A program made the translations under genes and the position numbers. Shown piece after piece: positions 26,438 to 36,008 of a stretch of DNA of 64,000 bases; the stretch's first letter is position 1, and each line of letters begins with the position of its first letter. The notes below the pieces were generated by a model. That model made no database searches and had not been told where the DNA came from. It saw only the letters and a list, made by a program, of their open reading frames with translations. The DNA is from Clostridium hydrogenum (GTDB taxonomy: Bacteria > Bacillota > Clostridia > Clostridiales > Clostridiaceae), in assembly GCF_021432385.1 (NCBI RefSeq), contig NZ_JAEACT010000004.1, positions 124,001 through 188,000 on the forward strand, in the 5' to 3' direction.

Positions 26438-26926
26438 ATGAAGTTATCTATAAGAGAGGCTGTAAGCGATGATTATCTAAATATCTCTAAACTTACGCTT
26501 GAAGTACACAGTTTGCATCTAAAAAATAGGCTCGATGTTTATTTAGATGTTAGCAATCCACTGGCGAAAGAATATTTTGATAATTTACTTAGTGATATTA
26601 ATACAAAAATATTTGTAGCTGAAAATACTGTCAATAAAGAATTGGCAGCCTACAGCATATTAAAAGCTATGAGTACTCAAAGCATCCCAATTCTAGTTCC
26701 CCAAAAGTTTGTTTACATAGATGATTTTTCCGTTAACTCAAAATATAGAAAAAATGGAATTGGAAAATTACTATTTAATCATATTGTAGAATATTCAAAA
26801 TCAATATCTGCAGCATCACTTCAGTTAACCGTATGGGAATTTAATAAAGATGCAATTAAATTTTATGAATCAATGGGAATGAAAACCAGAAACAGAAGAT
26901 TGGAGTTTAAGCTTGAAGTAGAGTAG
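26438..26926 (+). CDS. GNAT family N-acetyltransferase
   Basis: 162 residues. VYIDDFSVNSKYRKNGIGKL (about 91-110) is the beta4-alpha3 acetyl-CoA loop, and LTVWEFNKDAIKFYESMGMK (about 128-147) the C-terminal GNAT signature. GGGAGTG precedes the ATG. It is a stand-alone plus-strand gene between minus-strand neighbours, possibly transcribed with the small membrane protein 81 bases downstream. Substrate unknown. Confidence 0.85.
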   Translation: MKLSIREAVSDDYLNISKLTLEVHSLHLKNRLDVYLDVSNPLAKEYFDNLLSDINTKIFVAENTVNKELAAYSILKAMSTQSIPILVPQKFVYIDDFSVNSKYRKNGIGKLLFNHIVEYSKSISAASLQLTVWEFNKDAIKFYESMGMKTRNRRLEFKLEVE

Positions 26927-27007
26927 CAAGCTTAAATTAACTTGAAAGCATGCCATCGTTAGAAAAATTTTTTACAAAAGAATTTTTCTTAAAAGGAGTA
27001 GGTAGAA

Positions 27008-27301
27008 ATGAATTTTAATAAACTTGATTTGTTATTATATCTAAAAACTGGCAATTTAAATTTAATATTATACGTAATTGCTTTATTAATCGTCTTAATT
27101 CCAATATCCATAATCCTTGTTACAGATGTTCCCTTTAGTTCATCCTTTAGTAAAACGTCTATAAGCACAGCATTGGGCTTTGTTATATCTGGAAAACTCC
27201 TCGCATTATTAAAAAAAAATAAAGGAGACAAAAGTATCTCTTTAGATATTGGTATTATTCTAGGCATTTTAATTGTATTTATATCTAACCTTTTAAAATA
27301 A
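27008..27301 (+). CDS. Small two-helix membrane protein, function unknown
   Basis: 97 residues. Two hydrophobic segments (LNLILYVIALLIVLIPISII and LDIGIILGILIVFISNLL) flank a polar middle with LLKKNKGDK. AAAAGGAG sits about ten bases before the ATG, which favours this strand over an overlapping minus-strand frame (26989-27267) without a ribosome site. I recognise no family. Confidence 0.6.
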   Translation: MNFNKLDLLLYLKTGNLNLILYVIALLIVLIPISIILVTDVPFSSSFSKTSISTALGFVISGKLLALLKKNKGDKSISLDIGIILGILIVFISNLLK

Positions 27302-27339
27302 ATTTATTATAAAAAGCATCTAAAAATTATATTTAAGCT

Positions 27340-27625
27340 GACAAATTACAATTTAACTCAGAGTACAAAGTACAGAGTACAACGAAGGACGATTTTTCTC
27401 CGTTAACACTATGAAAAATCTGAAAACTTATTTTCTTTATTGCTGCGCAATTGTGCCATATATGGCGCTCAGCGAAGCTGACACCATTTAAGTTTAAGAT
27501 TTGCCTAAGCAAAGCGAAAGGTAAATCATCATTCACTGTACTCCGTACTCTGTCATCTGTACTCTGCTCGATAAATTGTAATTTAACAGGATGAATTTAG
27601 TATACGCAATTTTAATTTTTCAAAT
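27340..27625. repeat. Family A palindromic repeat, copy A6, type 1 arms
   Basis: Core 27359-27566; reads GATTTTTCTCCGTTAACAC first, TTGCTGCGCAATTGTGCC in the middle and GATTTGCC/GGTAAATC last. The outer arm AAATTACAATTT is mirrored by AAATTGTAATTT with AACAGGATGAATTTAGTA beyond it. Confidence 0.85.
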
Positions 27626-27648
27626 TGCTTATCTATAATACGTATCTT

Positions 27649-29340
27649 CTAAATTTTGAATTTTATAATTTGTGATTTTAACTTTTCTGAACTCTCCTTG
27701 GCTTTAAATGTTTCTTTCAATACATTATTTGATTCATTATTTACTTTTACAATATCATTTGCTATATCTAAAACCCCTTCTGCACCTTCTGTTGATGCAA
27801 CTGCTACTTCCTCTATAGTTTTTAACATATTGTTCATCGATAATAAAATTTCATCTGAATTTGCTCTTAAATCTGAAGAAAATTTTTTATAATATACAGC
27901 ATCATCATTGTACTGTTTACCTGTCTTAAGTAGAATTTCATAATCCTTTAATACTTTATTTTCTATAAAACTAATCATGCAATTTGAATTATCCTTTAAT
28001 TCTTCAACTGAATCCAATATAATTCCAGTTGTATTTCGAATCTTGTTTATGGCATCATTGGATTGTTCCGCTAATTTTCTTATTTCTTCTGCTACTACAC
28101 TAAATCCTTTACCTGCTTCGCCAGCCCTTGCAGCTTCTATAGATGCATTAAGTGCAAGTAAATTGGTTTGAGAGGTTATTTCAAGAATAGAATCAGCTAA
28201 AACATTTATTTGTTCCACAGCCCTTGATTTTTCAATAGAAACTTTTAATTTACCAGCCGTTTCCCTAAATATACTATTAGCTTCCACTTGGCTTTTTTCT
28301 GAAAGAATCATTACATCTTTTGCCTTTGTACTTATTAATATTGATTTTTCTTCTAAATCTTGAGATTTTCTCGTTATAGAATTAAATGTCGCTTCTATAT
28401 CTTTTGAAATTGCTGCCATTTCTTCTGCCGATACCGATGTTTCTTCTATTGTTGACGAAATTTCTTCCGTTACTGAGGAAACCTTATTTGTATTATCATT
28501 TAAACATTTAACTTTATCATTTACTTTTTCGATAACATCATCCATATCATGTGATACCGTTGCTACATCACCTATTAATTCCTTTAACGAGCTCTGAACA
28601 TTATTAATAGCTAAAGCTATATCTTCAATCTCATCTTTTGTTTTTATGCTTATGTTTTCAGTTAAATTTCCAGCACCAATTTCATTTAAAGCACATTGTA
28701 TTTTTTTAATGTTTTTTCCTAACCTTTTAGAATATAAATAAATCATGATAAACGCTAAGATTCCTAAAATAATAACTGTGCAAATGGTTGTTTTAAACAA
28801 AGTACTTTTAATACTCTCAAGCATACTAGAATCTACATCTACTCCTGCAACAGCTATAACTTTTCCTTCATGATTTTTAATTGGTGCAAAAGCTGATATA
28901 AAAGTTCCATACTCATCTACTTCTGACCCACTTGTTACTGCAATTTCTCCATTAAATGCTTTCTTTATATCACTGTCAAGCTTATACTTTTCTAAAAACT
29001 CTGACGGTTCTACCGAAACATCCAACAAAAACTCAGCATTAGTTTCATCTGCTTTTATAAAGACATAAAAATTCCTTGCAACAGATTTTGATTTTGCCAA
29101 GCTCATTGAATTTGTTATTTCCTTATATTCCTTACTATCCTTTGATTTTTCTTCTACAAGCTTATCAAGTTTATCAACATCAATCGATTTCATAAGCTCT
29201 AAAACACACTTATTTGTTGTAGCTTTAAGTTCATTCGTAAAATTTCTAAACATGACAACGTTTACCAAAATGAGAATTATTGCTACAATCCCCAAAATCG
29301 TCATCATCATTTTTAATATTTTAGCCCCAAATCTACTCAT
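27649..29340 (-). CDS. Methyl-accepting chemotaxis protein, single-Cache type
   Basis: 563 residues. TM1 ([20 protein letters not shown]), a periplasmic-side sensor of about 155 residues with the Cache-like [22 protein letters not shown]2 ([18 protein letters not shown]), HAMP ([14 protein letters not shown]), and a signalling domain with the conserved hairpin tip around [20 protein letters not shown]. It should be membrane bound and signal to CheA/CheW. The stimulus is unknown. It is monocistronic, with A6 downstream. Confidence 0.92.
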   Translation of the reverse strand: MSRFGAKILKMMMTILGIVAIILILVNVVMFRNFTNELKATTNKCVLELMKSIDVDKLDKLVEEKSKDSKEYKEITNSMSLAKSKSVARNFYVFIKADETNAEFLLDVSVEPSEFLEKYKLDSDIKKAFNGEIAVTSGSEVDEYGTFISAFAPIKNHEGKVIAVAGVDVDSSMLESIKSTLFKTTICTVIILGILAFIMIYLYSKRLGKNIKKIQCALNEIGAGNLTENISIKTKDEIEDIALAINNVQSSLKELIGDVATVSHDMDDVIEKVNDKVKCLNDNTNKVSSVTEEISSTIEETSVSAEEMAAISKDIEATFNSITRKSQDLEEKSILISTKAKDVMILSEKSQVEANSIFRETAGKLKVSIEKSRAVEQINVLADSILEITSQTNLLALNASIEAARAGEAGKGFSVVAEEIRKLAEQSNDAINKIRNTTGIILDSVEELKDNSNCMISFIENKVLKDYEILLKTGKQYNDDAVYYKKFSSDLRANSDEILLSMNNMLKTIEEVAVASTEGAEGVLDIANDIVKVNNESNNVLKETFKAKESSEKLKSQIIKFKI

Positions 29341-29430
29341 AATTCTTCCTCCAAAATTAGCGTTATAATATTTTTCGTCATTTTATTTTAAATATTTACT
29401 AATTATAACAACTTTTATTCTGGTAGTTTT

Positions 29431-29540
29431 AGGCATCTTAAAAAAAGGCTATGTTTTAAATAAGTGTGAAAATCAACACTTATTTAAAACATAGCCTAAA
29501 AATAGACGGGAGTTAGAATTGATATTTTTTAAGATGCCTT
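29431..29540 (-). terminator. Nested hairpins with partial family C copy C3
   Basis: An outer stem AGGCATCTTAAAAAA/TTTTTTAAGATGCCT encloses C3 (29447-29496), a perfect hairpin of GGCTATGTTTTAAATAAGTG and its complement. It lies directly downstream of the double-GNAT gene and would stop its transcript. C3 looks inserted into a pre-existing terminator stem. Confidence 0.65.
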
Positions 29541-29585
29541 ATTCAAATACTAAAAGTAAATTTATGGGGCATTTTTATATATACT

Positions 29586-30584
29586 CTATAATTTCTTCTT
29601 TAAAAAGTACTGTACTATGCCATTTGGATAATCATCAAGTTCTGCAAAAACTGCATATCCACAGGCTTTATAAAACTCTGGTGATTGATAACTGAATGTG
29701 CAAGTATGAGAAAATATACAGCCATTTTCCTTAGCCATTTTCTCCGCTTGTAAAATAAGCGATTTGCCTAGTCCCATTCCTCGATATGCTTCGTCTATCC
29801 ACATTACATCGACATAAATACATAAATTAAAAGCATCACATAATATCGCACCAATGGTTTTGCCATTATCCTTTAAATATAGGTTTATATGCAATCCAAG
29901 CCTTGTTATTACGCCTCTTGTATTTTTCACATTGTGTTGAAAAAGTCCATTACAAACTATATTATTATCTTCTTCATTATACTCAGTAGTCATTACAATA
30001 TTTTTAGCTAAGCATTTTGTGCATGCAAAGCCACCCTCTTCTGTACTCCGCACATGAAGTTTAGAAGTAAGCAGTTTTATAATTGAATTAATGTCCCAAC
30101 CAAATACATCAACTAAAGCATCTTTACCATCTTGCGTTTGAATAACCTGTTTAATCACTTTACCATTAATGTGCCTATAAAACTTATTTGACTCACTATC
30201 ATGCCAATTATAAACAATTAGCTTATCCACTCCATACTCAACAAATTCAACTAAAATAGTTCTTATAAGCTTTAAGCCCACTGATTTTCCACGATACTGC
30301 CTTTTCACAAATAGGTAATTTAACTCCACACCATGTTCTGCGTCTTCCTTTTCAGTAAAACTTGCACCTACAAATCCTAAAAAATTATTTCCCGCAAAAG
30401 CTCCACACATACGCCTAACATCATCACATTTCTTGTCATTTACCCAATTTGAAATAAAAGTGGTGTATTCATCCACATTTATTGAATCATGCGGAACAAT
30501 TCCAGCAAAATCATCATTCCAGCATTCAGCATTTAATTCTACTGCCATTCTTAATTCTTCGTTTTTTAATTCACGTATTATCAT
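29586..30584 (-). CDS. Tandem GNAT acetyltransferase
   Basis: 332 residues with two GNAT domains. Domain 1 (about 1-165) has NYLFVKRQYRGKSVGLKLIR. Domain 2 (about 190-332) has VDVMWIDEAYRGMGLGKSLI and FSYQSPEFYKACGYAVFAEL. The linker contains GGFACTKCLAKN, a small Cys pair. Two acetyl-CoA loops are intact, so both halves may bind cofactor. Substrates unknown. Confidence 0.85.
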   Translation of the reverse strand: MIIRELKNEELRMAVELNAECWNDDFAGIVPHDSINVDEYTTFISNWVNDKKCDDVRRMCGAFAGNNFLGFVGASFTEKEDAEHGVELNYLFVKRQYRGKSVGLKLIRTILVEFVEYGVDKLIVYNWHDSESNKFYRHINGKVIKQVIQTQDGKDALVDVFGWDINSIIKLLTSKLHVRSTEEGGFACTKCLAKNIVMTTEYNEEDNNIVCNGLFQHNVKNTRGVITRLGLHINLYLKDNGKTIGAILCDAFNLCIYVDVMWIDEAYRGMGLGKSLILQAEKMAKENGCIFSHTCTFSYQSPEFYKACGYAVFAELDDYPNGIVQYFLKKKL

Positions 30585-30713
30585 TATTTAATCCTCCATT
30601 AATATAATTTTATCTTAACAATACTTTGCCAAGATATTTTCCATTATACTATATCCCTTATATTAATATATACAATATAGGAATATTTTTACTACTATTT
30701 GTTGAGAAAAAAC

Positions 30714-30980
30714 CAAAGTACAAAGTACAGAGTATAAAGTACAATGAAGGATGATTTTTCTACGCGAGCGTAGAAAAATCTAGAAACTTTTTTATTGCTT
30801 ACGCAATTGCGCCATATATGGTGCTTAGCGAAGCTAACAACATTTAAATTTAAGATTTACCTAAGAGAATCGAAAGGTTAATCATCATTCATTGTGAATT
30901 GTGCATCGTGAACTGTGAATTGAAAAAACATTGCTGCAAGGGTAAATTTGGCATCTGCAATTTTCAAGTTCCAAGTGGTT
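30714..30980. repeat. Family A hybrid repeat, copy A7
   Basis: The left end carries CAAAGTA/CAGAGTA units, but the right end carries units of the other kind (TGAATTG, TGCATCG, TGAACTG), so the two arms can no longer pair through their 7-base units. The core has the GATTTTTCTACGCGAGCG hairpin. A right outer arm of type 1 (GCAATTTTCAAGTTCC) follows. Confidence 0.8.
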
Positions 30981-31002
30981 TATCTTTATCTCCTTCAACA
31001 AA

Positions 31003-31042
31003 AAAAATCACCCTATGCCAAATTGGCTAGAATGATTTTTTA
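31003..31042 (-). terminator. Terminator of the alarmone synthetase operon
   Basis: AAAAATCA...TGATTTTT with an inner GCCAAATTGGC stem; on the minus strand it ends in a run of T right after the small alarmone synthetase gene. Confidence 0.75.
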
Positions 31043-31051
31043 GTTATTTTA

Positions 31052-31711
31052 TTAATTTAATCTTTCTACTTCCCTTTGAATATTCTGCATTCTCATATCG
31101 GTTTCTGTTATAATGCTCGCGCATTCCTTTAATTCATCTTTTATATGCATAGACTTTCCTTCACCTGTTTTATAATATAATTTATGTTCTAGGCTTGCCC
31201 AAAAATCCATAGCAATTGTTCTTATTTGAACTTCAATTCTCACAGGCTCCACGTGATCTGAAAAAAATATTGGAACCTCCAAAACCATATGAAGACTCCT
31301 GTATCCATTTGGTTTTGGATTTTTAATATAATCTTTTTCCTGAATTAAAGTAATATCATCTTGGTTCTTTAGCATATCGGCAATTTCATATATATCACCA
31401 ACAAAGGAACAGACCACCCTTATTCCCGCTATATCATTTAAATTTTTTCTAGCTGAATCTATACTTTCTTCTAACCCTTTGCGTCTAAGCTTACCAATTA
31501 TGCTGTCTGGCAATTTAACCCTTGATTTCATATACTCTATTGGGTTTCTCTTTCTCTTAACCTTAAATTCATAATCCAAAATATCAAGTTTTGTACTTAC
31601 TTCTTTTATTGCCGCTCTATATTGCATCAAAAATTCCTGCATTTCTTCCCTATGCTCCTCTATGTACTCCCCACTAAAAAATAGCTTTTCTTCTTCCTTT
31701 GATTTCTTCAC
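31052..31711 (-). CDS. Small alarmone synthetase, (p)ppGpp synthetase (RelP/RelQ type)
   Basis: 219 residues, a single synthetase domain without the hydrolase or TGS/ACT parts of long Rel. Motifs: DIAGIRVVCSFVGDIYEIA, DYIKNPKPNGYRSLHMVLEV and IEVQIRTIAMDFWASLEHKL, the RelA_SpoT catalytic core that transfers pyrophosphate from ATP to GTP/GDP. The length and a C-terminal helix fit tetrameric RelQ-type enzymes. It is the last gene of ftsH-helD-SAS, 20 bases after helD, with a terminator right behind it. Confidence 0.92.
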   Translation of the reverse strand: MKKSKEEEKLFFSGEYIEEHREEMQEFLMQYRAAIKEVSTKLDILDYEFKVKRKRNPIEYMKSRVKLPDSIIGKLRRKGLEESIDSARKNLNDIAGIRVVCSFVGDIYEIADMLKNQDDITLIQEKDYIKNPKPNGYRSLHMVLEVPIFFSDHVEPVRIEVQIRTIAMDFWASLEHKLYYKTGEGKSMHIKDELKECASIITETDMRMQNIQREVERLN

Positions 31712-31731
31712 AATTATCCCCCACTTACAGT

Positions 31732-33891
31732 TTATCTATAATCCACATGAATATCATATAATTTATGAAGTGCTCTAGTTGCCATAACATAAGATACTTT
31801 GTTCTTGTTATCACTCTTATCTGTATCAACCATGATTACGCCATCAAATTCAAGACCTTTTGCAAGATATGAAGGAATTACTACTTGACCACCGGAATAA
31901 ATTATATTTTCTCTATCTACTATTTTTATGTAATCATTATTCTTTAATAATTTTCCAAAATATTTTGTTTCCTCCATGTTTCTGCATATAATACCTACAG
32001 TTTCAAATCCCTTGGCTTTCATCTCTACTAAAGCAGCATCTGCTTTTTCAATAAATTCTTCATCGCACTTTACATGGATTTCCTCTACCTTTTCTCCATT
32101 TCTAACAAGCGGAACTATGTTATTATTCTTTAAGAATTTATTTGCATACTGCATTATTTCAGCTGTAGACCTATAGCTTTTGTTAAGTTTAAACGTTTCA
32201 TTATCCATATCTACAAGAACTTCAGAAAGACTTTCCATAGGAATATTATTAGAAGCTGCTACTGGTATAAGTCTTTGATTAGAATCACCAACAATTGTCA
32301 TTCCCAGGCAATTTGTAAGTTCTTTTATTACAATAAATTGAAGTTTACTGTAATCCTGCGCCTCATCAATTACAACATGTTTTATTTCTTTATTAAGTTT
32401 AATTCCTTCAAGTTTAATTCTAAGATATATTAGTGGAGCTAAATCATCAATAGTGTACATTTTTTCTCCATTAATAGTTTTGTAAATATCAAGCACATTC
32501 TTTGGCAAAAGCCAAGTAAGCTCCTTTTTAGCCTTTATAACCATTTCAACGGCTTCTCTTATTCTAAGCTTCCTCTTATATGCCATTTCATTTCCGTTTA
32601 ATTTAAGCTCATCTTCTGAAGCATTTTTAACTGCTTCCTTGTATTCTTTTTCAATTTGCCTTACCTTTGCATCTCTAGCGTCTTTAATTTTTCCAAATAT
32701 TATTCTCTTTATTTTTTTGTTTCTTCTAAAGAGAGGCATATCTATATAGTACTTATCAAAAAGCTCTGTTAATTCCTTTTTGGATACAACTTCTTTTTCA
32801 TAATAAATTACTGGTTTTAAATTATTTTCATAAGAAGAATTTTCAATTTTTACAAGCTTATCAAGTTCATTTATATAATCGTCCGATAGCTTATATTTAA
32901 TTTCTTCTATAAACTTTTCATCTCCACTTAATATATGCTCCATGTAATTCTTAGTGCTCATAATATCATGGGTATCAAGTTCAACCATATTTAGTGCAAA
33001 ATCTTTAAAGGTTTCTTGGTTTACGCCTTCCTCACCAAGTGTTGGCAAAACCTCTCTTATATATTCAATAAAAATCTGATTAGGTCCCAAAATTAACACT
33101 TTGTCTTGAAGTACATTTCTATAATTATATAAGAGATAGGCTACCCTATGAAGTGCTATGGTTGTTTTACCACTTCCGGCTGTACCATTAACTATTACCG
33201 CTTTATTTCTAGGCTGTCTTATTATATTATCCTGCTCTGCTTGTATTGTCATTACAATATCACGAAGCTTACTTCCAGAATTCTCACTTAAAACCATCTG
33301 AAGTATATCATCTTTGACATCCACTTCTGAATCAAAAAGTCCTTTTAGCACAGCCTTTTTAATTATGTATTGCCTCTTTTTTAAAATCTCTATATCAATA
33401 TCTCCATCTGGTGACTTATATTTTGTTTCACCAAGAGATGCTGTATAAAATAATGAAGCAATAGGAGCTCTCCAATCAACTACTAAAGGCTCATAACTCC
33501 CTTCAAGTGTTACACCAAACCTTCCAACATAAATGCTATCCTCACCATATTCACTGTCATTAAAATCTACTCTTCCAAAATAAGGTGAAGACGAAAGCGT
33601 AGTAAGTTCTTTCAATCTCTTATCTATTACCCTATAGCTTTCTTCTTTTACATACCTTTCATGATCAAAATACTCTATTATTCTATCTTCATCATCTTCA
33701 AAATCACTTATGTTTTTCTTTCTAGAATCAACTATATATTTAGTTATTGCTTTTCTTTTTTCTATATAATTTAAAATTTCTCTATTTATGATTTCAATAA
33801 CACCTTTGAGTTTATCTGCTTCTTCACTAAATTCTTGTTCTTTAGCCTTGTCTTCAATTAATTTCCCAATTTCTCCTGATTGTCGTTCCAT
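31732..33891 (-). CDS. helD: HelD-type UvrD-like helicase (RNA polymerase recycling factor)
   Basis: 719 residues. An N-terminal coiled arm (about 1-110) precedes the Walker A motif GTAGSGKTTIALHRVAYLL; KHVVIDEAQDYSKLQFIVIK is motif II, KLNKSYRSTAEIMQYANKF motif IV, and IPSYLAKGLEFDGVIMVD motif V. This order and the N-terminal arm are those of clostridial/bacillar HelD, which frees stalled RNA polymerase with ATP. The start at 33891 lies 34 bases inside the ftsH 3' end with an AAAGGAGAG box, so translation is coupled. Confidence 0.88.
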   Translation of the reverse strand: MERQSGEIGKLIEDKAKEQEFSEEADKLKGVIEIINREILNYIEKRKAITKYIVDSRKKNISDFEDDEDRIIEYFDHERYVKEESYRVIDKRLKELTTLSSSPYFGRVDFNDSEYGEDSIYVGRFGVTLEGSYEPLVVDWRAPIASLFYTASLGETKYKSPDGDIDIEILKKRQYIIKKAVLKGLFDSEVDVKDDILQMVLSENSGSKLRDIVMTIQAEQDNIIRQPRNKAVIVNGTAGSGKTTIALHRVAYLLYNYRNVLQDKVLILGPNQIFIEYIREVLPTLGEEGVNQETFKDFALNMVELDTHDIMSTKNYMEHILSGDEKFIEEIKYKLSDDYINELDKLVKIENSSYENNLKPVIYYEKEVVSKKELTELFDKYYIDMPLFRRNKKIKRIIFGKIKDARDAKVRQIEKEYKEAVKNASEDELKLNGNEMAYKRKLRIREAVEMVIKAKKELTWLLPKNVLDIYKTINGEKMYTIDDLAPLIYLRIKLEGIKLNKEIKHVVIDEAQDYSKLQFIVIKELTNCLGMTIVGDSNQRLIPVAASNNIPMESLSEVLVDMDNETFKLNKSYRSTAEIMQYANKFLKNNNIVPLVRNGEKVEEIHVKCDEEFIEKADAALVEMKAKGFETVGIICRNMEETKYFGKLLKNNDYIKIVDRENIIYSGGQVVIPSYLAKGLEFDGVIMVDTDKSDNKNKVSYVMATRALHKLYDIHVDYR

Positions 33892-35711
33892 CCCAAGCTC
33901 TCCTTTACAACACTCATAAATTCTTCTCCAGTAATTGTTTCCTTTTCAAGAAGAATATCTGCAATTTTATTTAATAGTTCTCTATTCTCCTTTAAAATAT
34001 TCTTAGCTTTATTATGTGCTTCTTTAATAATTTTTAGCACTTCATTATCAGCTTCAGCTGCAGTTGTATCACTGCAATTTTGAACAGGTCTTCCATCAAG
34101 ATACCTACTGTTAACAGATTCAAGTGCCATCATATCAAATTTATCTGTCATACCATATACGGTAACCATATTTCTTGCCGTTTGTGTTGCTCTTTCTATA
34201 TCATTAGATGCACCTGTTGATATTGTTCCAAATACCTCTTCCTCTGCTGCTCTTCCACCAAACATTACTGCTATTTGATCAAGCATCTCTTCCTTAGTAA
34301 CAAGATATTTTTCTTCTTCTGGAAGCTGCATTGTATATCCTAGTGCCCCCATAGTTCTTGGCACAATTGTAATTTTATGCACAGGGTCTGTGTGCTTTAA
34401 AAGTGCTGCCACAAGTGCATGGCCAACCTCATGGTAAGATACAGTTTTCTTTTCCTGCCCTGATAAAATTCTATCTTTTTTCTCTTTACCAGCGATTATA
34501 ACCTCAACTGCCTCTTCTAAATCATTTTGTTCAACTTCTTTTCTTCCTTGCTTTACAGCATTGAGTGCTGCTTCATTTACCATATTTGCAAGATCTGCCC
34601 CCACCGCACCTGGAGTCGCTTTTGCTATATCCTCAAGAGATATACTTTCTGACATTTTAACCTCTTTTGCATGAACCTTTAAAATTGCCTCTCTGCCTTT
34701 TAAATCCGGTCTATCTACAATAACTCTTCTATCAAATCTTCCAGGTCTTAAAAGGGCCTTATCAAGTACCTCTGGTCTATTGGTTGCAGCTAAAATAACA
34801 ACTCCCTTTGATGAATCAAAACCATCCATTTCAGATAAAAGCTGATTAAGCGTTTGTTCTCTCTCATCATTAGAGCCGCCCATACCATTTTCCCTGCTTT
34901 TTCCTATTGCATCTATTTCATCTATAAATACTATGCAAGGTGCTTTCTCTTGTGCCTGCTGGAATAAATCTCTAACCCTAGAAGCTCCCATACCAACAAA
35001 CATCTCTACAAAATCTGAACCGGACATAGAGAAAAATGGTACCTTAGCCTCTCCTGCAACTGCTTTTGCAAGAAGAGTTTTTCCCGTTCCTGGAGGTCCA
35101 ACTAAAAGTGCACCCTTAGGAAGTTTTGCACCTATTTCCGTATATTTATCTGGGTTGTGCAAAAAATCAACTATTTCAACAAGTGATTCTTTTGCCTCTT
35201 CCTGTCCTGCTACATCGTCAAAGGTCTTTCCTGTTTCATTTTCAGCATACAATTTAGCATTATTTTTTCCAAAAGACATTACACCATTTCCAAGTCTTTT
35301 ATCTACCATTCCAAAAATAAACTTACCTATTATAAGTAAGAATGCCATAGGCAATACCCAAGTAACCAAAAAGCTCTTAATAGGATCATCATTTGCAATC
35401 TGTGGTATTATTTCCGTCCCTGATTTTCTAAGTTCATTTTTTAAATCAGGATCATATATTCTTCCTGTATATAATATCTTCTTATCAAATCCTGCTGATT
35501 CTTTTGGTATAATTACTATCTTATCACTAGAAACCTGAACCTGTGTGACCTTTTTTTGATCTAACAAATCTAGAAACTTATTATATGATATTTGCTGCGT
35601 TCTTATAGCAGAAGATGCATAATTAAGTAATAATACAAATATTATGACACCTATAGAATAAACCGCTGCATATTTAAACTTTTTATCTTTAAAATCTTTA
35701 TTATCAAACAT
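33858..35711 (-). CDS. ftsH: ATP-dependent zinc metalloprotease FtsH
   Basis: 617 residues from the ATG at 35709-35711 after AAAGGAGTG; the open frame continues to 35798 without a better start. TM1 ([16 protein letters not shown]) and TM2 ([17 protein letters not shown]) flank the FtsH extracellular domain. AAA+ domain: Walker [14 protein letters not shown], Walker [12 protein letters not shown], the [14 protein letters not shown] pore region, [18 protein letters not shown]. The protease has [13 protein letters not shown]. It degrades membrane and regulatory proteins. It is unusual in heading an operon with helD and an alarmone synthetase, so it may be a second ftsH copy in this genome. Confidence 0.95.
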   Translation of the reverse strand: MFDNKDFKDKKFKYAAVYSIGVIIFVLLLNYASSAIRTQQISYNKFLDLLDQKKVTQVQVSSDKIVIIPKESAGFDKKILYTGRIYDPDLKNELRKSGTEIIPQIANDDPIKSFLVTWVLPMAFLLIIGKFIFGMVDKRLGNGVMSFGKNNAKLYAENETGKTFDDVAGQEEAKESLVEIVDFLHNPDKYTEIGAKLPKGALLVGPPGTGKTLLAKAVAGEAKVPFFSMSGSDFVEMFVGMGASRVRDLFQQAQEKAPCIVFIDEIDAIGKSRENGMGGSNDEREQTLNQLLSEMDGFDSSKGVVILAATNRPEVLDKALLRPGRFDRRVIVDRPDLKGREAILKVHAKEVKMSESISLEDIAKATPGAVGADLANMVNEAALNAVKQGRKEVEQNDLEEAVEVIIAGKEKKDRILSGQEKKTVSYHEVGHALVAALLKHTDPVHKITIVPRTMGALGYTMQLPEEEKYLVTKEEMLDQIAVMFGGRAAEEEVFGTISTGASNDIERATQTARNMVTVYGMTDKFDMMALESVNSRYLDGRPVQNCSDTTAAEADNEVLKIIKEAHNKAKNILKENRELLNKIADILLEKETITGEEFMSVVKESLGWNDNQEKLGN

Positions 35712-35934
35712 TGCTCTCACTCCTTTGTTGTATATTAACATAACTACCTTATATGTAATTATGTCCAAAAAATAACTTTTAGTATCTAAGTAGTACATTT
35801 ATAATACCATAGTTTCATATTTAAAATTATTAATAAATTTTAAACATAGCCTTTACAATTTATATTATAGAATATTTTTACTCACATTGCTATGTCTAAA
35901 CGTTCTAATATCCTTTCCATTTATTGGCACAAAT

Positions 35935-35965
35935 TTGACAATATCACTATTTTTAGGTGTATAAT
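35935..35965 (+). promoter_or_regulatory. Promoter of the dehydratase operon
   Basis: TTGACA (35935-35940) and TATAAT (35960-35965) with a 19-base spacer, 43 bases before the start codon. The rest of the divergent 297-base gap holds the ftsH leader and a stray family C end (TAAACATAGCC at about 35841); nothing else was seen. Confidence 0.55.
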
Positions 35966-36008
35966 TATTACATGTTAGTTTAATAATTAGTTTGCGAGGT
36001 ATAAAAAA

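Noticed and set aside
26989..27267. 92-codon minus-strand frame overlapping the small membrane protein
   Set aside because: The opposite strand has AAAAGGAG before its ATG and two clean membrane helices; this frame has no ribosome site.
34933..35538. 201-codon plus-strand open frame
   Set aside because: It lies entirely antisense to the well-supported ftsH gene, has no ribosome site and no recognisable domain; a shadow frame.
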